This document shows, one piece after another, positions 43,868 to 53,475 of a stretch of DNA of 64,000 nucleotides. Numbering within the stretch: position 1 is the stretch's first letter; every line of letters begins with the position of its first letter. The notes beneath the pieces were generated by a model, which searched no databases, was not told the origin of the DNA, and was given only the letters and a program-made list of their open reading frames with translations. Location of the stretch: NCBI RefSeq assembly GCF_023700755.1, contig NZ_JAMKOJ010000004.1, positions 124,001 through 188,000 on the forward strand, in the 5' to 3' direction. The stretch comes from Allorhizobium sonneratiae (GTDB lineage Bacteria; Pseudomonadota; Alphaproteobacteria; Rhizobiales; Rhizobiaceae). The position numbers were made by a program, and so were the translations under genes.

Positions 43868-44961
<1,094 letters not shown>

Positions 44962-44962
<1 letters not shown>

Positions 44963-46890
44963 TGCTTGGAGTCTGCTACTACCCGGAACACTGGCCGGAA
45001 ACCCAGTGGGAAACCGATGCACGGCGGATGCGCGAGCTTGGCATTTCCTTCGTGCGCGTCGGCGAATTCGCCTGGTCGCGGCTGGAGCCGCAGCGCGACA
45101 CGTTTACTTTCGAGTGGCTGGACCGCGCTTTGGACGTGCTGCACAAGGCCGGGCTGAAGGTGGTGCTCGGCACGCCGACCGCCACGCCGCCGAAATGGCT
45201 GATGGATGAGCATCCCGACATCGCGCCTTATGACGAGCATGGCCGTGTGCGCGGCTTCGGCTCGCGCCGTCATTACAGCTTTTCCTCCAAGAGCTGGTGG
45301 CGGGAAAGTGCCCGCATCGTCGAGATCATCGCGAAGCGCTATGGCACCCATCCCGCCATTGCCGGATGGCAGACCGACAATGAATATGGCTGCCACAACA
45401 CGACCATCTCCTGGGGACCGGAAGACCTGAAGGCCTTCCGCCAGTGGCTGAGACTGCGCTACCAGACGCCTCAGGCGATGAACGAGGCCTGGGGCGGCGT
45501 GTTCTGGTCGATGGAATTCAACAGTTTCGACGAGGTCGAGCTGCCAACCGGCACGGTGACCGAGCCAAACCCGGCCCAGCGCCATGATTTCTGGCGCTTC
45601 TCCTCCGATCAGGTCGCCGCCTATGACCTGATGCAGGTGGAGATCATCCGCAAACATTCGCCCGACCGTTTCGTCACCCATAATTTCATGGGCTTCGTTT
45701 CGGATTTCGATCATTTCAAGGTCGGCGACAATCTCGATCTCGCCAGCTGGGACAGCTATCCCATCGGCTTTGTCGAAAAATTCCCCTTCAGCGAGGAGGA
45801 GCGCAACCGCTGGGCGGAAACCTCCCATCCCGACATCGCGCCTTACCATCATGATCTCTACCGCGCCGTCGGCAAGGGCCGGTTCTGGGTGATGGAGCAG
45901 CAGCCCGGCCCGGTCAACTGGGCGCCGTGGAACCCGGTGCCGAAACCCGGCATGGTGCGGTTATGGACCTGGGAGGCGCTCGCCCATGGCGCAGATGTCG
46001 TCAGCTATTTCCGCTGGCGTCAGGCCCCCTTTGCCCAGGAACAGATGCATGCCGGCCTCAACCTGCCCGGCCTTGACGAATGGTCCGTTGGCGGGCTGGA
46101 AGCGAAAACCGCAGGCGAGGAACTGGCCGCCCTTGGCGCGCTGCCGCCAGGCGAAAAGGCCCCCGTCGCCATCCTTTATGACTATGCCAGTCATTGGGCG
46201 ACGGCAATCCAGCCGCAGGGCAAGGATTTCCGTTTCGAGGAACTGACCTTCCGCTGGTATGAAGGCTTGCGCCGTCTCGGTCTCGATGTCGATTTCGTCC
46301 GTCCGGGCGCTTCGCTTGACGGCTACAGGCTGGTGGTGGTGCCCTGCATGACCCATGTGGATGAGGCAACGCTTTCAGCGCTTGAAAAAACCGAGGCGCA
46401 TGTGCTTTACGGGCCGCGTTCCGGCTCACGCGACCGGCATTTCACCATTCCCGCCAATCTGCCGCCCGGACCCTTGGCGGCGCTGACCGGCAACCGCATC
46501 ACCCAGACGTCCTCGCTGCGTCCTGGTCTGGCCGATCCTGTCGAAGGCATGGTGTCAGGCGTGGCGATCCGCTGGCGCGAATATCTGGAGACGACGGCAG
46601 AGGTTCTCGCCCGTTTCGGCAATGGCGATCCGGCGCTGACGCAGCAGAACGGCCATCATTATCTCGCCTGCTGGCCGGATGAGACCTTGCTGACGGCAAC
46701 GCTTTGCCTGCTGGCCAAGCGCGCCGGTCTGACGACGCTGCCGCTGCCGCCGCAGATCCGTCTGCGCCGCCGTGGTGATCTGACCTTCGCCTTCAATTAT
46801 GGGCCAACGAGCTGGAGCATTCCGGTCAGCGGCAATTTCCTGATCGGCGGTCCGGAGCTTCCGCCACAGGGTGTTGCCGTCTGGCGGTGA
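44962..46890 (+). CDS. Beta-galactosidase, GH42
   Basis: A 642-residue GH42 enzyme. The acid/base E141 lies in [11 protein letters not shown] and the nucleophile E312 in WVMEQQPG, the same spacing as in well-studied GH42 proteins. A trimerisation/Rossmann-like middle domain and a short C-terminal beta domain follow. No signal peptide: cytoplasmic. The ATG overlaps the ATPase stop (TAATG). It hydrolyses imported beta-galactosides (lactose or plant galactosides). Confidence 0.94.
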
Positions 46891-46942
46891 GAAGCGGTTT
46901 TCCCGATTGACTTGCAGGCAGGTTTGGCAAACAACAAAACCT

Positions 46943-47047
46943 GCACGATAGCATCGTGCGGCCTCTATGGCGCACGATGCTTCGCTGTCGCTGTTTCAAT
47001 CTGCTGCCTGATTCCTTACATCGCTTCCGATTGAAGGAATCATGCAG
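46943..47047 (+). repeat. Diverged second-type mosaic element
   Basis: GCACGAT-AGC-ATCGTGC (46943-46959) forms one hairpin and GCACGAT recurs at 46972-46978. A second hairpin TGATTCCTT (47009-47017) with AAGGAATCA (47034-47042) sits between CTGCTGC and ATGCAG, like the second half of 18650-18754. It fills most of the gap between the beta-galactosidase and the amidotransferase-like gene, which otherwise shows nothing. Confidence 0.6.
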
Positions 47048-47067
47048 GAAATCATTCAGGACCGATC

Positions 47068-47832
47068 ATGCCAAAGCCTCTCGTCGCCCTTCCCGCCGAC
47101 AGCCAGACCCATGCCAATGCCAAATGGCACGCCGTGCTCGATCAATATGTGCAGGCGGTGTTGCAGGTGGCAGGGGCCATGCCGGTTCTGGTTCCCGCGC
47201 TGGAAACGGGGGCCGACATCGACGCCATTCTCGACCGGGTCGATGGCGTCGTCATTCCGGGGTCTCCGAGCAATGTGCATCCAAGCCTATACGGCAAGGA
47301 GGCCAAAGACAGCGACGGCCCCTTCGACAGGGCCAGAGACGCAACCTCGCTGCCGCTCATTCGCCGCGCCATCGAGCGCGGCATCCCGCTTTTTGCCATT
47401 TGCCGCGGCATTCAGGAGCTGAATGTCGCGCTGGGCGGCACGCTGGACAGTGAAATTCAGGATCAGCCGGGCCGCTGGGACCACCGCAAGCCCGATATCG
47501 AAGACCGGGATCAGGCCTATGCCATCCGCCAGCCGGTGGAAATCAGGGAAGGCTCCTGCATCGCCCGCTATCTCGGCACATCCGGCACGATCACCATCAA
47601 TTCCCTGCACCGGCAGGCGATCTCGCAGATTGCGCCGCGCCTTGCTGCCGAAGCCCTTGCCGATGACGGCACCATTGAGGCTGTCTCGGTCATCGATGCC
47701 AAGGGTTTTGCCGTCGGCGTGCAATGGCATCCGGAATATTGGGCCGCGACAGACACCCCGTCGCGCGCCCTGTTCGAGGCCTTCGGCGCTGCCGTCAGCG
47801 ATTATGCGGCAGCGCGCCTGATCAAAGCATGA
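47068..47832 (+). CDS. Gamma-glutamyl-GABA hydrolase-like class-I amidotransferase (PuuD family)
   Basis: A 254-residue class-I glutamine-amidotransferase fold (Peptidase C26). The nucleophile C112 lies in PLFAICRGIQELNVALGG, and the His-Glu pair in VGVQWHPEYW near the C-terminus. PuuD-type proteins hydrolyse gamma-glutamyl amides such as gamma-glutamyl-GABA in polyamine degradation. No polyamine genes sit nearby, so the substrate is open. An AGGA site precedes the ATG. Confidence 0.9.
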   Translation: MPKPLVALPADSQTHANAKWHAVLDQYVQAVLQVAGAMPVLVPALETGADIDAILDRVDGVVIPGSPSNVHPSLYGKEAKDSDGPFDRARDATSLPLIRRAIERGIPLFAICRGIQELNVALGGTLDSEIQDQPGRWDHRKPDIEDRDQAYAIRQPVEIREGSCIARYLGTSGTITINSLHRQAISQIAPRLAAEALADDGTIEAVSVIDAKGFAVGVQWHPEYWAATDTPSRALFEAFGAAVSDYAAARLIKA

Positions 47833-47858
47833 TCATTATACCTTGATCGTCAGCCTGA

Positions 47859-48818
47859 TCATTTTTTGGCGACAGGCGTTTCCGGCACGGGGGTTTTCAC
47901 CGTGCCGCTCTCAAACCAACCGATCAGATTGTCCACCACCAGATCGGCCATGGCATTGCGGGTGACGACCGAGGCCGAGGCCACATGTGGCAGCAGCGAG
48001 ACATTCGGCAGGTCGAAGAAACCGGCCGGAACTTTCGGCTCCTCATAAAAGACATCGAGACCGGCAGCAGCAATCGTGCCAGCCTTGAGGGCTGCCATCA
48101 GATCGTCCTCATCGACGCTCCAGCCGCGCCCGACATTGATGAGCACGCCCTCAGGTCCAAGCCGCTTCAGGATATCGGCATTGATCGCCTTATGGGTCTC
48201 AGCCGTCTTCGGCACGATGCAGATCAGCGTGTCCACCGCTTCGGCCAGCGCTTCCAGCGTCGGATAATAATCATAATCCACGCCCGACTTTTGCGAGCGG
48301 GTGTGATAGCCGATCTTGACCTTGAACGGTCTGAGGCGGCTGGCGATTTCCCCGCCAATCCGGCCGAGACCGTAAAGCCCGACATGACGGCCGCGCAGCG
48401 ACAGCGGGCTCAAGGCAAAGGGGCCTTCCTTTTCCCACCGGCCCTCACGCAGATAGGTTTCCGCCGAATGAAAACGCCGGAGCGTGTTGAGCAAAAGCGC
48501 GATCGTCGTATCCGCCACCTCGTCATCCAGCACGTCGGGCGTATTGGTAACGATAACATTGCGACGCGAAGCGGCAGCGACATCCACCCCGTCATAACCG
48601 ACGCCGAAATTGGCGATGATTTCGAGATTTGGCAGGCTATCGATCAAGGCGCCGGGGACCACGCCCGCCACCGCAATGCCCCGCACGGATGATGCTTCAT
48701 CCTCCGACAGCACCACCGGCTGGCCGGGCGGCGTGCGCAGCAGGTGAAAACCGTCCTGCAGACGCTCGACAACACGGGGATGAATTTTTCCAAGAAGAAG
48801 AATGACAGGCTTGCTCAT
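47859..48818 (-). CDS. D-2-hydroxyacid dehydrogenase (GhrB/hydroxypyruvate reductase-like)
   Basis: A 319-residue D-isomer-specific dehydrogenase. The NAD(P) motif GLYGLGRIGGEIASRL (near residues 147-162) and the catalytic Arg/His regions NVGRGWSVDEDDL and LLPHVASAS are visible. It would reduce glyoxylate, hydroxypyruvate or another 2-oxo acid. The ATG at 48818 was chosen over a GTG six codons upstream. It converges with the PuuD-like gene 26 bases away. Confidence 0.9.
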   Translation of the reverse strand: MSKPVILLLGKIHPRVVERLQDGFHLLRTPPGQPVVLSEDEASSVRGIAVAGVVPGALIDSLPNLEIIANFGVGYDGVDVAAASRRNVIVTNTPDVLDDEVADTTIALLLNTLRRFHSAETYLREGRWEKEGPFALSPLSLRGRHVGLYGLGRIGGEIASRLRPFKVKIGYHTRSQKSGVDYDYYPTLEALAEAVDTLICIVPKTAETHKAINADILKRLGPEGVLINVGRGWSVDEDDLMAALKAGTIAAAGLDVFYEEPKVPAGFFDLPNVSLLPHVASASVVTRNAMADLVVDNLIGWFESGTVKTPVPETPVAKK

Positions 48819-48857
48819 GGGATGGATCGATCTCACCTTGATGACAACGGGATGAAA

Positions 48858-48878
48858 AGTCTTCAGTCAGACAAGACT
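48858..48878. promoter_or_regulatory. Inverted repeat upstream of the hydroxyacid dehydrogenase
   Basis: AGTCTT (48858-48863) and AAGACT (48873-48878) are inverses around 9 bases, about 40 bases upstream of the dehydrogenase start. The rest of the 277-bp gap (48819-49095) holds only weak short frames. A regulatory role is speculative. Confidence 0.3.
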
Positions 48879-49095
48879 ATAATGACATTCCGCCATGGGA
48901 GAAAAGGAAAAAGGTCAGAACCCGCTTTTTGCCCAGTTCAGCATACATCTTTGCTCCGGTCGACAGGACCGATCCATATAAGCCCTATCCATGGAATGGG
49001 TAAATACGAAGGACAATCCGGTCTAGTCCATCACCAGCGATCACAAAGGACACTCTATATCAGAAAAAGACGCTGGGAGTGATCGCCACAGCCCG

Positions 49096-49191
49096 TCAAC
49101 GCATGTGGTTGGCAAAATAAAGCGCCGCACCCGCAATCACCAGTCCGGCGGCAGGCATCAAAAGCAGTGAAAAGAAGTCCATTGTCGTCAT
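49096..49191 (-). CDS. Small single-pass membrane protein (31 aa)
   Basis: A 31-residue protein, MTTMDFFSLLLMPAAGLV followed by IAGAALYFANHMR: one hydrophobic helix with a short basic tail. An AAAAGGAT site lies 7-11 bases before the ATG. Its ATG overlaps the TGA of the frame upstream (ATGA, 49191-49188), so it seems translationally coupled to that interrupted small membrane protein. Too short for routine gene finders. Function unknown. Confidence 0.55.
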   Translation of the reverse strand: MTTMDFFSLLLMPAAGLVIAGAALYFANHMR

Positions 49192-49481
49192 GGCTTCATC
49201 CTTTTCAGCACAGAACTTGCCATATAATGTATGGCAACAGAGGCTAGGAAGCAAGCAGTGCTAATAAACATTGAAGGCAGGGTGAGACCTCTGGCATTGG
49301 AAAAGCCCGATATGATGGGCGCAAATCAACCGACGGCGAAAATGGATATGCCAATACCGTTCAGATAGGTTGCCAGAAGCTCGATCCTTTCATTATGGAT
49401 AAGTTTCAGAAGGGCTTTAGCCTCTTCGGCCCCATCCTCTCTGTCCGGCTTCGCCAGAACGTCTTCATGCCCGCCTGTCAT
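49188..49481 (-). pseudogene. Small two-helix membrane protein interrupted by an in-frame TGA
   Basis: From the ATG at 49481 the frame reads 51 residues (NERIELLATYLNGIGISIF then AVG) to a TGA at 49328-49326. The same frame then stays open for 45 more codons: FAPIISGFSNARG, then LPSMFISTACFLASVAIHYM, then ASSVLKRMKP. It ends in a TGA that overlaps the next small gene's ATG. Helix 1 is cut by the stop, helix 2 lies beyond it, and the coupling to the next gene is intact. The simplest reading is one nonsense mutation (for example GGA to TGA) in a 97-codon gene; a sequencing error or read-through are alternatives. It overlaps the LacI 3' end by 17 bases. Confidence 0.6.
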
Positions 49482-50490
49482 GACACGGTCCGGTCGATTG
49501 GCGGATGCGCATTTCCGGCTTGATCAGATGGATACCATCCGGCTCATGGCTGCCGGCGAGCTTGTCGAGAAGCGCGCGGGCGGCAAGCCGTCCCACTTCC
49601 GCCTGCCCGTTCCAGACGGTGGTGAGCGAGGGCGTGGCAATCGCCGCTTCTTCCAGATCGTCATAGCCGGTGACGGAAATATCCCGGCCCGGAACCAGAC
49701 CGGCGCGGGAAATGCCGTTCATCAGGCCGATGGCAACGAGATCGTTCCAGCAGACGGCGGCGGTCGGCTTTTGCGGCAGGGAGAGAAAATGCACCGCCGC
49801 CTCGAAACCGCCCTGCTTGGTGCGCGGTCCGGCAATCCGCAGGTTCGGGTCCACCTCGATGCCCGCCTTGCGCAGCGCATTGACATAGCCCTGATAGCGG
49901 TCGCGCCCGGTCGAGGTCTGGTCGGTTCCGCCGACCATCGCGATCACCCGGTGGCCGAGGCCGATCAGATGGTTGGTGGCCAGCGAAATGCCATAGGCAT
50001 CGTCGCCGCGATAGGTCGGCAGCGCCAGCCCGTCCTGCGAGCGGGCAACGAGAATGGCGGGCATGCCATTGTCTTCCGCCAGCATGATGTCTTCCGGCGG
50101 CGAGCCGATAGCCGGTGACATGATCACGCCATCGCCGCCCAGTTGCAGCAGGGTCTCGATGAAATTGCGCTGTTTTTCCACCGAGTCGTAATGATTGGAC
50201 AGAATGAAGGTCTGGCGGGAGCGGTCCAGCTCGCTTTCGATGGCTTTCAGGATTTCGCCGTAAAACGGGTTCATGATGTCATGCACCACAACCCCGATAA
50301 TGCCGGAGCGCGAGGTGCGCAGGCTCGCCGCGCGGCGGTTATAGATATAACCGAGAAGCCGGGCCTGTTCCTTGATCTTTTCGCGCGTATCGGCAGCCAC
50401 CAGCGGGCTGTCGCGCAGCGCCAGCGAAATCGTTGCCGTCGACAGTCCCAGACTGTCAGCAATGGTCGAAAGCTTGACCTTTTGTGCCAT
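49465..50490 (-). CDS. LacI-family transcriptional regulator
   Basis: A 341-residue LacI regulator. The N-terminal helix-turn-helix is KLSTIADSLGLSTATISLAL (residues 5-24), with the hinge following, and a Peripla_BP_3-like effector domain from about residue 60. The upstream gap is AT-rich with the palindrome TTTAATTAAA (50552-50561). Its target is unclear: nearest metabolic genes are the hydroxyacid dehydrogenase and the galactoside operon, which already has an AraC regulator. Confidence 0.92.
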   Translation of the reverse strand: MAQKVKLSTIADSLGLSTATISLALRDSPLVAADTREKIKEQARLLGYIYNRRAASLRTSRSGIIGVVVHDIMNPFYGEILKAIESELDRSRQTFILSNHYDSVEKQRNFIETLLQLGGDGVIMSPAIGSPPEDIMLAEDNGMPAILVARSQDGLALPTYRGDDAYGISLATNHLIGLGHRVIAMVGGTDQTSTGRDRYQGYVNALRKAGIEVDPNLRIAGPRTKQGGFEAAVHFLSLPQKPTAAVCWNDLVAIGLMNGISRAGLVPGRDISVTGYDDLEEAAIATPSLTTVWNGQAEVGRLAARALLDKLAGSHEPDGIHLIKPEMRIRQSTGPCHDRRA

Positions 50491-50619
50491 TCCCCCTCCT
50501 GATCAAGGCAAAGCCTTGTTATGCGCCGCTGCAATTGTCACATTTAAAGAATTTAATTAAACAGTTGAAATGGAAAGGCAATGAAAATCTTCATACCCGC
50601 GCGGGCAAGACTTCACCGG

Positions 50620-50753
50620 GCCCGGCTGATGCCGGGGGCCAGGTCCGGCTCATGCCGGAGGCCGAGCCCGGCTCATGCCGGAGGCCAAGCCCGGCTCATG
50701 CCGGAGGCCAAGCCCGGCTCATGCCGGAGGCCAAGCCCGGCTCATGCCGGAGG
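50620..50753 (+). repeat. 23-bp tandem repeat array (about 5.8 copies)
   Basis: The unit GCCCGGCTCATGCCGGAGG plus CCAA repeats from 50620 (first two units slightly diverged: 50620-50642, 50643-50665; then 50666, 50689, 50712 and a partial 50735-50753). Each unit contains the inverted repeat CCGGC-TCAT-GCCGG, so the array can form a series of short hairpins. It lies between the MarR 3' end and the LacI promoter. The last unit provides the MarR C-terminal codons and TGA stop (50742-50744). Confidence 0.9.
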
Positions 50754-51293
50754 AATGAGGCTTTCATCGCGATGGAGATTGTCATCCATGGCCTCCAGCA
50801 GAGCAAGCAGCAGCCGGATCTGCTTGGCGCTCATGGCGCGGGTGGCGGCAGCTTCGGCGGCGGCATTGGCGGCTGAGATTTTCTCCAGCGTCGCCCGTCC
50901 GGCTTGCGTCAGATGCACCTTTGTCAGGCGTTGGTCCGTCTGCGACCCGCGCCGTTCGAGAAAGCCCTGCGCCTCCATGCGGCCGATGGTGCGGGTCATG
51001 GTCGGCGCTTTCACGCCCAGCTTCTGCGCCAGCGCCCCCGGCGTCAGCCCGTCCTCATTGGCCAATTGCAGGATCACGCTTTCCTGCCCGGAATAAAGCC
51101 CGCAATCGGCCAGATGCCGCGTTTGCACCGTGCGAAAACTGCGTGCCGCCTGAATGACGGCCATGCCGATCTCGCCGCTTGCAACATCACGACTGTGTTT
51201 GACGTCCGCATCCCTTGCCTCGACAGGCTTGAGCGTCGCATCCTTGAGTTTGCCCGATTTTTTCTTCTTATCGGACTTGTCCTTTTTTGCCAT
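50742..51293 (-). CDS. MarR-family transcriptional regulator
   Basis: A 183-residue MarR protein with a Lys-rich N-terminal tail (AKKDKSDKKKKSGKLKDA). The winged helix is about residues 75-145: LTPGALAQKLGVKAPTMTRT and the wing RRGSQTDQRLTKVHLTQAG. The start at 51293 follows GGTGGGG; 23 more in-frame residues upstream are possible. Its last codons (PPA-stop) are encoded by the tandem repeat. It diverges from the creatininase-family gene and probably controls it. Confidence 0.9.
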   Translation of the reverse strand: MAKKDKSDKKKKSGKLKDATLKPVEARDADVKHSRDVASGEIGMAVIQAARSFRTVQTRHLADCGLYSGQESVILQLANEDGLTPGALAQKLGVKAPTMTRTIGRMEAQGFLERRGSQTDQRLTKVHLTQAGRATLEKISAANAAAEAAATRAMSAKQIRLLLALLEAMDDNLHRDESLIPPA

Positions 51294-51394
51294 CGTGCCC
51301 CACCGTCTGTCTGCATGGGCGTTTGCAAGCCCGATCCCGTGCCGATACAAGACCAACGCCATGATGCATAAACAAAAATGGAGCCGGAGACCAG

Positions 51395-52216
51395 ATGCAC
51401 CGCCCCGCCATCCGCTATCAGGACAATGATCCAGACCTTTCGCCCGAAGCCCGTGCAGGCTGGATTGCCGTGCTGCCGCTGGGCGCCCATGAACAGCACG
51501 GGCCGCATCTGCCCTTCGAGACAGACACTCTCATTGCCCGCGGGGTGGTGGACCGGCTGATCGAGGTCCTGCCGGATCACCTGCCCGTCACCTTTCTACC
51601 GGTGGAGCCGATCGGTTATTCCATCGAACACATGGATGTGGCCGGCACGCAGAGCCTTGGCTATGGCGAGGCGATAGACCGCTGGCTCGCCATGGCCGAA
51701 AATCTCCGCCGACAGGGCATCCGCAAGCTGATGATGCTGAATGCCCATGGCGGCAATTCACCACTGATGACGATTGTGGCGACGGAAGCGCGGGTGCGCT
51801 TCGACATGCTGGCCGTGGCGACGAGCTGGACCCGGTTCGGCGTGCCGGAGGGTCTCATATCCCCTGAAGACAAGGCTATCGACATTCATGCGGGCGAGAT
51901 CGAAACCTCGGTCATGCTGGCGCTGCGGGCCGATCTGGTCCGAATGGACAAGGCGGAGGACTTTTCCTCACGCCAGAGCGAATTCATCTCCCGCTTCAGG
52001 CATTTGCGCGCCTATGGCCCCCATGCCTTCGGCTGGAAAATGGCCGATCTCAACGCAATGGGCGCCGCCGGCAAGGCCAGCCGGGCCAGCGCCGAAAAGG
52101 GCGAGGCGCTGCTCTCCCATTCCGTCAGGGGTCTGATCGAGCTGATCGAGGACATCCATGCTTTCGATGTGGAGAAAGCCTTTGAACTGTCGCCGCCGAG
52201 CCCTTATATGGGGTAA
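51395..52216 (+). CDS. Creatininase-family amidohydrolase
   Basis: A 273-residue creatininase-family metal hydrolase. Metal ligands lie in PLGAHEQHGPHLPFETD (E33, H35, D44), in LNAHGGN, and at HAGEIETS. Members hydrolyse cyclic or linear amides (creatinine, formamide intermediates of riboflavin/F420 or mycofactocin). No partner gene identifies the substrate here. GGAGA precedes the ATG. Confidence 0.9.
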   Translation: MHRPAIRYQDNDPDLSPEARAGWIAVLPLGAHEQHGPHLPFETDTLIARGVVDRLIEVLPDHLPVTFLPVEPIGYSIEHMDVAGTQSLGYGEAIDRWLAMAENLRRQGIRKLMMLNAHGGNSPLMTIVATEARVRFDMLAVATSWTRFGVPEGLISPEDKAIDIHAGEIETSVMLALRADLVRMDKAEDFSSRQSEFISRFRHLRAYGPHAFGWKMADLNAMGAAGKASRASAEKGEALLSHSVRGLIELIEDIHAFDVEKAFELSPPSPYMG

Positions 52217-52266
52217 CACAATAACATCGGCGGGGACTGGCCCGCCTCATCCCTTGCGAGGTTCCC

Positions 52267-53376
52267 ATGAGTGAAGCCGCCCTCAAACCCACTCCCGTCA
52301 CCGTGCTGACCGGCTATCTCGGTTCGGGCAAGACCACGCTGCTCAACCGCATTCTGTCCGAAAGCCATGGCAAGAAATATGCCGTCATCGTCAATGAATT
52401 CGGCGAAATCGGCATCGACAACGATCTCATCGTCGAATCGGACGAGGAAATCTATGAAATGAACAATGGCTGCGTCTGCTGCACGGTGCGCGGCGACCTG
52501 ATCCGCGTCGTCGAAGGGCTGATGCGCCGCAAGGACCGTTTCGACGGCATTATCGTTGAAACCACCGGTCTTGCCGATCCGGTTCCCGTGGCGCAGACCT
52601 TCTTCATGGACGATGACGTGCGCGCCAAGACCGAGCTTGACGCCGTGGTTGCCCTGGTCGATGCCAAGCATCTGCCCTTGCGCCTGAAAGACAGCCGCGA
52701 GGCCGAAGACCAGATCGCCTTTGCCGATGTCGTGGTGATCAACAAGACCGACCTCGTCAGCCACGAGGAACTGCATCAGATCGAGGATATCGTGCGGGCC
52801 ATCAACCCCTCCGCCCGCATCTATTCCACCACCCGTTCCGGCGTCGATCTGGCCAAAGTGCTCAATCAGGGCGCGTTCAATCTGGAACGGGCGCTGGAAA
52901 ACGATCCGCATTTCCTCGATCACGACCACCCGGACCATGTCTGCGGTCCCGATTGCGACCACGATCATCACCATCATGACCATGATCATGGACACGACCA
53001 TGACCACCATCACCATGATCATGACCATCATCACCACGATCATGGCCATCACCACCACGGCAGCCCCTCGCCGATCCATGATGTGACGGTGACCTCGATC
53101 TCGCTGCGCGGCGGCGAAATGAACCCGGAACGTTTCTTCCCGTGGATTCAGAAGGTTACGCAGACGGATGGGCCGAATATTCTGCGCCTCAAGGGCATCA
53201 TCGCTTTCAAGGGCGATGAGGAGCGCTATGTGGTGCAGGGCGTGCACATGATCATCGAAGGCGATCATCAGCGTCCGTGGAAAGACACGGAAAAGCGCGA
53301 AACCCGTCTGGTCTTCATCGGTCGCGAACTGGACCGCGAAAAGCTTGAAAAGAGCTTCAAGGCTTGCGAAGCGTAA
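52267..53376 (+). CDS. CobW/COG0523 GTPase metallochaperone with His-rich insert
   Basis: A 369-residue G3E GTPase. The P-loop GYLGSGKTT is at residues 16-24, the metal-binding CxCC motif at NGCVCCTVRGDL (C69, C71, C72), and the base-specificity NKTD follows near 158. Residues about 218-266 are a His/Asp-rich tract with about 26 histidines, then a CobW_C domain. COG0523 proteins of this form deliver or store zinc or cobalt. A WD40 gene follows after 99 bases. GAGG precedes the ATG. Confidence 0.94.
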   Translation: MSEAALKPTPVTVLTGYLGSGKTTLLNRILSESHGKKYAVIVNEFGEIGIDNDLIVESDEEIYEMNNGCVCCTVRGDLIRVVEGLMRRKDRFDGIIVETTGLADPVPVAQTFFMDDDVRAKTELDAVVALVDAKHLPLRLKDSREAEDQIAFADVVVINKTDLVSHEELHQIEDIVRAINPSARIYSTTRSGVDLAKVLNQGAFNLERALENDPHFLDHDHPDHVCGPDCDHDHHHHDHDHGHDHDHHHHDHDHHHHDHGHHHHGSPSPIHDVTVTSISLRGGEMNPERFFPWIQKVTQTDGPNILRLKGIIAFKGDEERYVVQGVHMIIEGDHQRPWKDTEKRETRLVFIGRELDREKLEKSFKACEA

Positions 53377-53475
53377 TCAGCGCTTTGCTGCTGACATCCG
53401 ACAGGCCTTGCCTAAGGGCCTGTCATCAAACGGACCAGCCGTTTCAGACCCAAAAGACCCGGAAGAGAAGAATTC

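Noticed and set aside
48893-48980. 28-codon plus-strand frame starting MGEKEKGQNP
   Set aside because: No ribosome site, no hydrophobic or conserved pattern; treated as chance.
50620-50753. Possible CRISPR array
   Set aside because: Units are contiguous with no unique spacers and no cas genes are present.
50581-51096. 171-codon plus-strand frame with peptide repeats
   Set aside because: The repeated peptide comes from the 23-bp tandem array read in shifting frames, and the rest is antisense to MarR.
52216-52266. Possible Zur box before the COG0523 GTPase
   Set aside because: Only one half-site-like ATAACAT is present without an inverted partner.
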